From the NCBI GenBank assembly GCA_020351835.1, contig CP070669.1, forward strand, positions 1,033,297 through 1,075,390: a DNA stretch of 42,094 bases. The letters run 5' to 3'. The notes below the pieces were generated by a model. It was not told the DNA's origin. It ran no database searches and worked only from the letters and a program-made list of their open reading frames with translations. Shown piece after piece: positions 9,125 to 15,620 of this stretch (position 1 is its first letter; every line of letters begins with the position of its first letter). The DNA comes from Nitrospirota bacterium (GTDB taxonomy: Bacteria > Nitrospirota > Thermodesulfovibrionia > Thermodesulfovibrionales > BMS3Bbin05). The position numbers and the translations under genes are program-made.

Positions 9125-9512
9125 TCCTGCGAATAAGTCCTTCACCTGTATCGTCATAGATGATTCAGATTTTGCCCGGATGAACCTGGGTAAAATAGTA
9201 ACAAGGATCGGTGGAGAAGTTGTAGGGGAAGCGAAGGACGGGCAAGACGCACTCGGGCTGTATAAAGAACATAGTCCTGACATTGTTCTGCTTGATATAA
9301 CAATGCCGGTAGTTGACGGGTTGGAGGCTCTGGGTAATATAATGGAACATGACAAAGATGCCAGTATCATAATCGTGAGCTCCCTTGGCAATAAGGAAAT
9401 GATAAAAGAGGCATTAAAGAAGGGAGCGAAGCAGTTTATCACGAAACCCTTTCAACCTGACCATGTGGCAATGATAATCAGATCCGTTGCCGGCGTGGGG
9501 GAGGATGGCTAG
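9105..9512 (+). CDS. CheY-like response regulator
   Basis: A 135-residue receiver with about 13 extra N-terminal residues before the first strand (CIVIDDSD). Acidic pair D19/D20, phosphoacceptor D64 (VLLDITMPVVDG), VSS switch and ITKP lysine are all present. It overlaps the cheB end by 20 bases but has its own strong Shine-Dalgarno (AAGGGGG just before the ATG), which supports this start. Its receiver resembles CheB receivers (ARMNLGKIV, IIIVSSLG), so it may be a regulator of the adaptation branch rather than a motor-binding CheY; that is inference. Confidence 0.9.
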   Translation: MTRSEADPANKSFTCIVIDDSDFARMNLGKIVTRIGGEVVGEAKDGQDALGLYKEHSPDIVLLDITMPVVDGLEALGNIMEHDKDASIIIVSSLGNKEMIKEALKKGAKQFITKPFQPDHVAMIIRSVAGVGEDG

Positions 9513-9974
9513 ATGAGGTTCGAATACATAGAACCTTTCGTAAGTTCAACTATCAGGGTGCTTGATCAGGTGATCCAGTCTGATGTGTCGAGGGGTAAAA
9601 TATCACTTGTTAGCAGCGATGAGATATATGGTGATGTTACAATAATTATAAAGGTCGAGGGTGATTCCGGTGGGGATATCATCCTTAACATGGACGAAGA
9701 GACTGCTGTAAGTATAAGCAATATAATGACAGGGGAAGATGCTGTAGAGCTGACCCCCCTTGGTAAGGACGCCATTTCTGAGCTGGCTAACATGCTTGCT
9801 GGTAACGCTACGAGCGCGCTGACCGATCTCGGGTACAAGCTCCAGATCGCGCCGCCGTCAATGGTAGACAGAAATGGTCTTATAAAGCAGATAGGAGGGC
9901 TTGAGATATTTCAGGTGCCTCTCTTCACCGAAATGGGTGAAATAACAATGAATGCAGTGCTGAGGGTGAACTAA
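9513..9974 (+). CDS. cheX: CheX-type CheY-P phosphatase
   Basis: A 153-residue protein of the CheC/CheX/FliY family. The phosphatase signature E-x2-N is E90/N93 (AISELANMLAGNATSAL), with a Pro about 22 residues later (IAPPS), as in the family consensus. A single copy of the motif fits CheX, which works as a dimer, rather than CheC. It would dephosphorylate the CheY-type receivers, replacing CheZ. It abuts the preceding receiver gene and overlaps cheY by one base. Confidence 0.88.
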   Translation: MRFEYIEPFVSSTIRVLDQVIQSDVSRGKISLVSSDEIYGDVTIIIKVEGDSGGDIILNMDEETAVSISNIMTGEDAVELTPLGKDAISELANMLAGNATSALTDLGYKLQIAPPSMVDRNGLIKQIGGLEIFQVPLFTEMGEITMNAVLRVN

Positions 9975-10351
9975 TGACAGATCAAGGTGAAAAGAAGGTT
10001 CTGGTAGTCGATGATTCTGCAACGATGAGGATGCTCATTACTATGACGATCAAGAAGTCCATTTCCGGTGTCTCGGTAATTGAGGCATTGAACGGGGCCG
10101 ACGCTCAAGACAAATTGCAGAGCAACAAGGTAGATTTAGTGCTAACAGATGTGAACATGCCAAAGATGAACGGCTGGGAGCTGGTCAAATGGATACGAAG
10201 TTCTCATAGTAAGGATATCCCGGTGGTCATAATAACCACTGAGGGCGCTGAAGAAGAGATAGAAGAAGGAAAAGCTCTCGGTGCAAACGCTTATATCACG
10301 AAACCGGTAAAGAGCCAGGAGCTAAAGGATACTATACAGGGGCTTCTGTAG
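9974..10351 (+). CDS. cheY: Chemotaxis response regulator CheY
   Basis: A 125-residue receiver. D13/D14 form the acidic pair, D59 is the phosphoacceptor (VLTDVNMPKMNGWELV), T88/T89 the switch Thr and K110 the conserved Lys (ITKPVK). DVNMPxMNG with GAxAYITKP is typical of true CheY proteins, so of the three free receivers here this is the best candidate for motor control. It is the last gene of the operon and is translationally coupled to cheX. No clear terminator follows before the convergent gene. Confidence 0.92.
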   Translation: MTDQGEKKVLVVDDSATMRMLITMTIKKSISGVSVIEALNGADAQDKLQSNKVDLVLTDVNMPKMNGWELVKWIRSSHSKDIPVVIITTEGAEEEIEEGKALGANAYITKPVKSQELKDTIQGLL

Positions 10352-10376
10352 GCCGGACCGCTTATGCCTGGCAATG

Positions 10377-10682
10377 TCACTTGAGGGCCGCCTTTGAAAG
10401 AACACCGGTTGACGGGTCGTAATCGTATTTATCCGCATCAAGAGGCATGCCGGAAAAATCGCTTACCTCATCGATATCTTCGGGAAACCTTCCGTGGGTC
10501 AATCTGAATGTCGTAATAGCCTGTTGCAGGTTCCTTAATGTAATATCCTCTCCAAACTCCTGCGTGCTTATATACTTGTCTACCACCGTTTCTCCATACC
10601 TGTCTGCAGGATTTGAGCTGTCTTTACAGGACATTAAAAGGATTGCAGCAGAGAGCATTATATATACCAGGTGTTGTTTCAT
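10377..10682 (-). CDS. Small lipoprotein with a pseudopilin-like C-terminus
   Basis: A protein of about 101 residues with a lipoprotein signal peptide: a hydrophobic run ending LLMSC, where Cys would be lipidated. The segment LQQAITTFRLTHGRFPEDIDEV resembles the region after the first helix of type II secretion major pseudopilins (GspG), in which an Ala-Ile-Tyr helix leads to a G-x-Y/F-P turn. There is no prepilin N-methylation motif, so it is probably a lipid-anchored pilin-fold domain rather than a pilus subunit. An ATG four codons upstream (10694) is also possible. It is monocistronic and convergent to cheY. Confidence 0.6.
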   Translation of the reverse strand: MKQHLVYIMLSAAILLMSCKDSSNPADRYGETVVDKYISTQEFGEDITLRNLQQAITTFRLTHGRFPEDIDEVSDFSGMPLDADKYDYDPSTGVLSKAALK

Positions 10683-10793
10683 ATCGATTCTCATTAAACC
10701 GGATTATTAAAGGTAAATATAGCATACATTAAGGCGCTATAGGTATCTTTATAGCTCTATTAAAATAATTTAATAATTACGGGAAGTTCTTCC

Positions 10794-10823
10794 TTGACAT
10801 TTACAGAATACGGAAAGTATCAT
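10794..10823 (+). promoter_or_regulatory. Sigma-70-type promoter for atpB-atpE
   Basis: A perfect -35 TTGACA (10794-10799) and a near-perfect -10 TATCAT (10818-10823) are separated by 18 bases. The -10 is 31 bases before the atpB GTG, giving a short leader with the AAGAGGAGG ribosome binding site. Confidence 0.7.
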
Positions 10824-10854
10824 AAGTTCGATTTTTCTTTAAGAGGAGGAAATT

Positions 10855-11511
10855 GTGGAATCTCCTGCGTTGCTACACATACCCGGAGTACCCAGTTATG
10901 TCACGTTCGCCTTTATAGCCTCAATATTATTGATAACGGTAGCTATTATAGTGAGAAGGTCGCTCAGTCTTGTGCCGACCGGGACACAGAACTTCGTTGA
11001 GATGGTTGTGGAGACCATTCTTAACCTCTCTGTGGAGAACATGGGTCATAAGTGGGGGGAAAGATTGTTCCCGCTTATGGGGACACTGTTCATGTTCATA
11101 CTCGTGAGCAACTTCTTCGGACTGATCCCGGGGTTTGATTCACCGACTGCAAATATCAATACAACTGCTGCATGTGCTATCCCGGTGTTCTTTGCCACTC
11201 ACTATTACGGATTAAAAGTACATAAGGCCGGATATATAAAACATTTCCTCGGTCCGATCTGGTGGTTGGCCCCGTTGATGTTCATCATTGAAGGGATCGG
11301 ACATCTCGTAAGGCCTGTGACCCTCTCGGTCAGGCTTTTCGGAAACATGATGGCCAAGCACATCCTTCTCGGGGTACTGGCCCTGCTTGTCCCTGCGGTG
11401 CTGCCCACACTTATACTTGCGCTGGGAACATTAGTCAGTCTTATACAGGCGTTCGTTTTTACGCTTTTGGCCGTTCTTTATTTAGCGGGTGCCGTTGAAG
11501 AGGCACATTAA
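10855..11511 (+). CDS. atpB: ATP synthase F0 subunit a
   Basis: A 218-residue membrane protein starting at GTG, with AAGAGGAGGA four bases upstream. The essential Arg of the a-subunit lies in LSVRLFGNMMAKHILLGVL, and the family stretches NFFGLIPG and LIQAFVFTLLAVLYLAGAVEEAH are present. It forms the ion half-channels against the c-ring. Only atpE follows; atpI, atpF and the F1 genes are absent, so F0 is encoded apart from F1, as in several Desulfobacterota. Confidence 0.96.
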   Translation: MESPALLHIPGVPSYVTFAFIASILLITVAIIVRRSLSLVPTGTQNFVEMVVETILNLSVENMGHKWGERLFPLMGTLFMFILVSNFFGLIPGFDSPTANINTTAACAIPVFFATHYYGLKVHKAGYIKHFLGPIWWLAPLMFIIEGIGHLVRPVTLSVRLFGNMMAKHILLGVLALLVPAVLPTLILALGTLVSLIQAFVFTLLAVLYLAGAVEEAH

Positions 11512-11541
11512 TCTCAGAACCAGTAAAGGAGGAGTTACCTG

Positions 11542-11877
11542 ATGAAGAAAAGCATTTCTATCGTTCTGCTCACGTTGGCACTTGTATGCCTGATCGCTCC
11601 GTTCGCTTTCGCATCAGAAGAAGCAGCAACAGACTCTAGTGTCGGGACCATGGCGGTTCTCGGTACGGCACTTGGAATGGCAATAGCTGCGTTCGGTACC
11701 GGAATCGGACAGGGTCTTGGTCTCGGTAAGGCATGTGAAGGTGTTGCCAGGAACCCAGGTGCATCGGGTAAGATAACGACGACATTGATCATCGGTCTTG
11801 CAATGATCGAGTCGCTTGCTATCTACGCTCTGCTCGTATGTCTCGGTATCCTTATCAACCAGGGCATATTCTTCTAA
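11542..11877 (+). CDS. atpE: ATP synthase F0 subunit c with N-terminal signal sequence
   Basis: At 111 residues it is longer than the usual 75-90. The extra N-terminus is a signal-peptide-like segment (MKKSISIVLL to AFAS, residues 1-25), followed by the two-helix hairpin with the polar loop ARNP. The ion-binding carboxylate is E90. Q57 in helix 1 and S91 and Y95 in helix 2 give the Q / ES-x3-Y set found in Na+-binding c subunits. A strong GGAGGAG site precedes the ATG, and an intrinsic terminator follows at 11903. Confidence 0.95.
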   Translation: MKKSISIVLLTLALVCLIAPFAFASEEAATDSSVGTMAVLGTALGMAIAAFGTGIGQGLGLGKACEGVARNPGASGKITTTLIIGLAMIESLAIYALLVCLGILINQGIFF

Positions 11878-11902
11878 GCAAAGCAATTCAGATTATCAAA
11901 GG

Positions 11903-11936
11903 AACAGGCAGGAGTTGATCCTGCCTGTTTTTTTAT
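11903..11936 (+). terminator. Intrinsic terminator after atpE
   Basis: A perfect 11-bp stem (AACAGGCAGGA with its complement) around a 5-base GTTGA loop is followed by a run of T residues. It ends the atpB-atpE transcript. Confidence 0.9.
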
Positions 11937-11946
11937 TATTAGAGAT

Positions 11947-12687
11947 ATGAAGTATATCGTCCCGTTAATAATTGTCGGACTGATTATCGTTCTGTTAAGC
12001 TATATTGTCCCTGGCGGAGCACCGCCAGGAAAAGATCAGACAGTAAAGAGGTCAAGAATGGGAATGAAGATCAGAAGGATAGCGGTAGGCACACTCGAAG
12101 GGAACTGCTACATAGTCATTGATGAGGGCTCAAGGGAGGCTATGATCATAGATCCCGGTGATGAACCTGACAGGATCATTGATATCATAAAGGAAGAAGG
12201 GGTCAATGTCAGACATATAGTATGTACCCATGCACACTTCGATCATGTCGGGGCCATACCTGAACTTAAAGCTGAGACCGGAGCCAGTATCGTAATGCAT
12301 CAGGATGAAAAGGCTGTGTATGCTGCATCGAAGGACATGGCAGCCGCGTGGGGATTCGATATCGATGATATGCCGGAACCGGACGTATTTGTTAAAGAAG
12401 GCGATCATATCACTGTAGGTGGCCTCAGGTTCGAGGTAATGCACACCCCGGGCCATAGCCCGGGCAGTATCTGTCTCCTTGGTAACAGCGTGCTGTTTTC
12501 GGGGGATACAGTTTTTGCCGGATCGATCGGAAGGACCGACTTTCCGGGAGGCAGTATAGAGCTGATGAAGAGATCGTTCAAAAGGGTCATCGATCTCCAG
12601 GACGATATAGAGATACTTTCGGGGCACGGCCCTGCGACAACGGTAGGAAGAGAGAAACGGGAGAACTTTTTTATTCACGAACTATAG
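11947..12687 (+). CDS. Metallo-beta-lactamase-fold hydrolase (glyoxalase II-like)
   Basis: A 246-residue protein. The MBL core has THAHFDHVG (HxHxDH zinc motif), TPGHSPGS, SGDTVFAGSIGRTDFPGG and a final SGHGPATTVGREKREN, typical of the YcbL-like branch of glyoxalase II-related hydrolases. From the first ATG the protein gains a transmembrane segment (residues 3-23). The 37-codon extension is stop-free and reads as a good helix, but its ribosome binding site is weak. A second ATG at 12058 with AGAGG upstream would give a soluble enzyme of usual length. Substrate unknown. It begins just after the atpE terminator and runs into the FolD-like gene. Confidence 0.85.
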   Translation: MKYIVPLIIVGLIIVLLSYIVPGGAPPGKDQTVKRSRMGMKIRRIAVGTLEGNCYIVIDEGSREAMIIDPGDEPDRIIDIIKEEGVNVRHIVCTHAHFDHVGAIPELKAETGASIVMHQDEKAVYAASKDMAAAWGFDIDDMPEPDVFVKEGDHITVGGLRFEVMHTPGHSPGSICLLGNSVLFSGDTVFAGSIGRTDFPGGSIELMKRSFKRVIDLQDDIEILSGHGPATTVGREKRENFFIHEL

Positions 12688-12696
12688 GGGGTGCCG

Positions 12697-13629
12697 GTGG
12701 CAACGGTAATGGACGGGAAGGCTCTAGCAGCCGAAATAAAGAGCAGCGTAAAGAAAGATGTTGATAAGCTAAGGGCCGAAGGTGTCAATGTGGGCCTTGC
12801 GATAATGCTCGTAGGAGACAATCCGGCGTCGAGATCTTACTATTCAGCGATCCTTAAAGCGGGAGAAAAGGTCGGCATCAGGACATATGAGCATGTCTTT
12901 AGTGAGGACGCTTCAGTAAACGAGGTCCTTAACGCTGTTAATGCTATTAACAATGATGAGAGGGTAAGTGGCCTGCTTGTGCTTTTTCCTTTGCCTTCAA
13001 AGATAAACTCAAGGAGGGTGGTAAATAAGATATCTCCTGATAAGGATATAGACGGGCTCGGCGCAATGTCGGTGGGAAGGCTTGCCGCTGAAGAGTCACT
13101 GTATCAGATATTCTCAAAACAGCCCGGTGTGGACGAGTGCGGCCTGCTGGCCACCGGAAGTTTTATTCCCTGCACACCGTTCGGAGTGATCAGGTTGCTG
13201 GAACATCACAATATTGATATCGAAGGAAAGCATGCTGTTGTGATAGGGAAGAGCCTTGCCGTAGGAAAGCCGCTGTCTATGATGTTATTGGCAAAAGAGG
13301 CTACCGTTACGGTATGTCACAAGGCTACATCTGACCTGGCCTTTCATACAAAGCAGGCAGATATCATTTGTACTGCTACGGGCGTAAAGGGGTTGATCAA
13401 GGGCGATATGATAAAAGAGGGTTCTGTTATAGTCGATATCGGTATCAATGTGGGCAAGGACGGCTCCATATCCGGAGATGTAGATCATGATTCGGTAGCT
13501 GAGAAGGCAGGTTTCATTACTCCTGTGCCGGGAGGTGTGGGGCCGGTTACAATAGCAATGCTCCTTGAGAACACGGTCAGGTCGGCTTACAGCAGTACCA
13601 TATTGAGCAGTCCCTACCAGATAGAGTAG
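12697..13629 (+). CDS. folD: FolD-like methylenetetrahydrofolate dehydrogenase/cyclohydrolase with altered active site
   Basis: About 310 residues in the FolD fold: N-terminal substrate domain, Rossmann segment HAVVIGKSLAVGKPLS, and C-terminal TPVPGGVGPVTIAMLLENT. The GTG at 12697 is preferred because AGGGGG lies 5 bases upstream; the GTG at 12691 overlaps that site. Counted from 12697, the catalytic Tyr (Y48) and the Asp of KDIDG (D119) are present. The catalytic Lys of the Y-x3-K motif is I52 (SYYSAILK), and the Gln of VQLPLP is L96 (VLFPLP). These residues are needed for cyclohydrolase activity in characterised FolD enzymes, so it may be dehydrogenase-only or have another substrate. It follows the MBL gene by 9 bases. 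Confidence 0.88.
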   Translation: MATVMDGKALAAEIKSSVKKDVDKLRAEGVNVGLAIMLVGDNPASRSYYSAILKAGEKVGIRTYEHVFSEDASVNEVLNAVNAINNDERVSGLLVLFPLPSKINSRRVVNKISPDKDIDGLGAMSVGRLAAEESLYQIFSKQPGVDECGLLATGSFIPCTPFGVIRLLEHHNIDIEGKHAVVIGKSLAVGKPLSMMLLAKEATVTVCHKATSDLAFHTKQADIICTATGVKGLIKGDMIKEGSVIVDIGINVGKDGSISGDVDHDSVAEKAGFITPVPGGVGPVTIAMLLENTVRSAYSSTILSSPYQIE

Positions 13630-13653
13630 TCGCTACGGGGATGGTTTGTCTCT

Positions 13654-14013
13654 CTAATGATATGACCTGCTGAAACGCAGGGTGTTGAAAAAATGCTCGT
13701 AAAGCTTAGGTTGCCTGTCGGGATGCAACTCACCATCAAGCGCGATACCCATATAGTAGGAATCATTTCTTTTTATAACGTATGCTACCGTGCCGTCTAC
13801 GATCTCATCGTTATCGCTTCCCTTGATCTTCCTTACTCTGATCGAAACATGCGAGCCCTCGGTTATCGGAACATAGGAAGACAATCCAAGGCCGCTGTAC
13901 GAGATATTATTGACAAGGCTTGACACGCTTACAAGCGCTCCATCTCTTATCATATCGAGCGAGGCTATCGCCATAAAGGGAAAACGATGGCTTTTTCTCT
14001 TATCGGTGTTCAT
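13654..14013 (-). CDS. PilZ-domain c-di-GMP-binding protein
   Basis: A 119-residue single PilZ domain. Both c-di-GMP contact motifs are visible: RxxxR (R6-KSH-R10) and N-x-S-x-x-G (N36-ISYS-G41). With no output domain attached it should act as a diffusible c-di-GMP adaptor, perhaps tied to motility given the chemotaxis operon in the window, though it is not in that operon. It is monocistronic, convergent to the FolD-like gene, and has its own promoter at 14065-14093. Confidence 0.88.
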   Translation of the reverse strand: MNTDKRKSHRFPFMAIASLDMIRDGALVSVSSLVNNISYSGLGLSSYVPITEGSHVSIRVRKIKGSDNDEIVDGTVAYVIKRNDSYYMGIALDGELHPDRQPKLYEHFFNTLRFSRSYH

Positions 14014-14027
14014 GTCCCTACCCCTAT

Positions 14028-14057
14028 AGGACAGAAAATAATTAATTTACCTGTCCT
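14028..14057 (-). other. Inverted repeat in the PilZ gene leader
   Basis: AGGACAG and CTGTCCT form a perfect 7-bp repeat around a 16-base AT-rich spacer, between the PilZ promoter and its start. It could be an operator or a leader hairpin. Confidence 0.35.
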
Positions 14058-14064
14058 TATGTTT

Positions 14065-14093
14065 ATTATTTCATCTGTCGGGGCGTTTGTCAA
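14065..14093 (-). promoter_or_regulatory. Sigma-70-type promoter for the PilZ gene
   Basis: On the minus strand a perfect TTGACA (14093-14088) is followed after 17 bases by AATAAT (14070-14065). This is about 50 bases upstream of the PilZ start codon. Confidence 0.65.
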
Positions 14094-14250
14094 GATGAGT
14101 GGGCAGCCCCCCCCTCTTTGCCGGAGGTATGGCTAAGATTTATGCATATACAACAGGTACTTAGAGTAGCTGTATGAGTATGGGCTGTTCGAAGACATTT
14201 TTATATTGCCAGGTGTTCGACTATAATTCTAAAAACGCCGGGCGAACATA

Positions 14251-14883
14251 ATGACAAAAAAGAGAAAGATAGGTGAGATACTCAAGCGGTTAAGTAAGGC
14301 ATATCGGATGCCCATGACAGCGCTAAAGTTCAGGAACCCGTTCGAGCTGCTGGTGGCAACCATCCTTTCTGCTCAGGCAACTGATGCACACATCAACAAA
14401 GTGACCGATGAACTGTTCAGGAAATATAGAGATATAAATGATTTTGCGGCATGTCCCTTATCTGAACTTCAAAATGACCTTAGCTCGGTAAATTTCTATA
14501 AGAACAAATCGAAAAGCATTCAGGGAGCTGCAAGGGAAATAATCGATAAGTATGGATCAGAGGTGCCCGCATCTATGGAGGAGCTCATAAAGCTTCCAGG
14601 AATAGCAAGAAAGACGGCTAATGTCATATTATCTAATGCCTTTGGCATTAATGAGGGCATAGCGGTTGATACCCATGTGAAGAGGCTTTCTGGAAGACTC
14701 GGGCTGTCCGAACATACTGACCCGGTCAGGATAGAGCAGGACCTTATGAAGGAGACCCCGCAAAAAGAATGGTCGGCGCTATCCCACTTGTTAATATTCC
14801 ACGGCAGGCAGATATGCAAGGCAAGAAACCCGGATCACGAGAACTGCCAGCTTTTTGATATATGTCCGTCCAACTCAGATTAG
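14251..14883 (+). CDS. nth: Endonuclease III (DNA glycosylase/AP lyase) with a Cys-to-His change in the Fe-S loop
   Basis: A 210-residue HhH-GPD glycosylase that removes oxidised pyrimidines and cuts at abasic sites. The helix-hairpin-helix LPGIARKTANVIL carries catalytic K121, and D140 lies in VDTHVKRLSGRLGL. The C-terminal [4Fe-4S] loop normally reads C-x6-C-x2-C-x5-C. Here it is C189-x6-H196-x2-C199-x5-C205, so the second ligand is His with spacing intact. The gene stands alone between the PilZ and DUF1059 genes. A TATAAT at 14222-14227 could be its -10, but no good -35 is seen. Confidence 0.93.
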   Translation: MTKKRKIGEILKRLSKAYRMPMTALKFRNPFELLVATILSAQATDAHINKVTDELFRKYRDINDFAACPLSELQNDLSSVNFYKNKSKSIQGAAREIIDKYGSEVPASMEELIKLPGIARKTANVILSNAFGINEGIAVDTHVKRLSGRLGLSEHTDPVRIEQDLMKETPQKEWSALSHLLIFHGRQICKARNPDHENCQLFDICPSNSD

Positions 14884-14895
14884 GATAATATTGGA

Positions 14896-14924
14896 TTGAG
14901 CCGAATTTTGCGGTATGGTAGAAT
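14896..14924 (+). promoter_or_regulatory. Sigma-70-type promoter for the DUF1059 gene
   Basis: TTGAGC (14896-14901) and TAGAAT (14919-14924) are 17 bases apart, about 48 bases before the ATG at 14972. A short AGGAC...GTCCT hairpin (14930-14946) lies in the leader. Confidence 0.55.
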
Positions 14925-14971
14925 CAAATAGGACCATATAAGTCCTGTATGATTCAACGGGAGGTGTAAAA

Positions 14972-15340
14972 ATGGCTATGGAGATAAGGTGCAGCGATCT
15001 TGGTAACGATGATTGCAGGTGGAGGGCCGTTGCAAATACCGAGGACAGGCTTGTGGACTATATGGCTGTTCACGCGAGGGATCATCATGGTATCGATCAG
15101 TTTACCCAGGAGATGATCGCTCAAGCCAGGAGCAATATCACAGAAGAGTCATCATATCCGGATGCTCCGGAGATGATGGAATACAGCTGCCCCGTCTGCA
15201 GTTGGAGGTACATTGCACAGACCAAGGACCTTATAGTCGATGCAGCTGCTCTTCACGCAAGGGATGAACATGATGTATCTGTCTTCACCGCTGAGATGGC
15301 GGTTGAGGTAAAGGACGGCCTTAAGAAGTGGGGCGGGTAA
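14972..15340 (+). CDS. Tandem DUF1059-like small protein
   Basis: 122 residues made of two similar halves. Residues 5-55 contain RCSDLGNDDCRWRAVANTED then VHARDHHGIDQFTQEM. Residues 70-118 contain SCPVCSWRYIAQTKD then LHARDEHDVSVFTAEM. This pattern (Cys near the start, Trp/Phe-x-A, then a helix with HAR-x-x-H) is that of DUF1059, a small predicted metal-binding domain usually found singly. The first half keeps two Cys that are not CxxC-spaced; the second has CPVC. A strong GGGAGG ribosome binding site and its own promoter support a real gene. Function unknown. Confidence 0.75.
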   Translation: MAMEIRCSDLGNDDCRWRAVANTEDRLVDYMAVHARDHHGIDQFTQEMIAQARSNITEESSYPDAPEMMEYSCPVCSWRYIAQTKDLIVDAAALHARDEHDVSVFTAEMAVEVKDGLKKWGG

Positions 15341-15379
15341 TAGTTGATGTAATGACCACTTGTATCAAATGGCAGTAAC

Positions 15380-15408
15380 TTGACATCAATTTCGCTTATT
15401 TGTTTGAA
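15380..15408 (+). promoter_or_regulatory. Possible promoter of the cobalamin operon
   Basis: A perfect TTGACA (15380-15385) lies about 55 bases upstream of the riboswitch. The -10 candidate at 17-base spacing (TTTGAA) is poor, so the exact promoter is uncertain. Confidence 0.4.
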
Positions 15409-15439
15409 TAAAGCGTCAGCCTGAGGATTTTCCTTATGG

Positions 15440-15613
15440 CGACACAGATGGTTGTGAGGAAGAGGGGTGAAAATCCCCCGCTGCCCCGCAGCCGTGAAGG
15501 GAACGAAAGCCCGATAAGCCACTGTCATGGGTAATGCCATGATGGGAAGGCGGGCAAGTAGGCAGCCCTGAGCCGGAAGACTTCACCATCTGCAAATTTC
15601 CTCGCGGGAGGAG
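15440..15613 (+). ncRNA. Cobalamin (AdoCbl-type) riboswitch controlling btuB
   Basis: The leader holds the conserved core GGTGAAAATCCCCCGCTGCCCCGCAGCC in segments (about 15466-15493), followed by the B12 box GAGCCGGAAGACTTCACC (15570-15587). Outer stem arms CAGATGGT (15445-15452) and ACCATCTG (15585-15592) pair perfectly. Downstream, TTCCTC (15598-15603) can pair with GAGGAG (15608-15613), which is the btuB ribosome binding site. The expression platform therefore looks translational: ligand binding should favour hiding that site. The riboswitch sits directly before the B12 receptor gene, as expected. Confidence 0.93.
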
Positions 15614-15620
15614 TACCGTT

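Noticed and set aside
12010-12029. CCTGGCGG/CCGCCAGG inverted repeat in the 5' part of the MBL gene as a terminator
   Set aside because: No T-run follows and it lies in an open frame that reads as coding.
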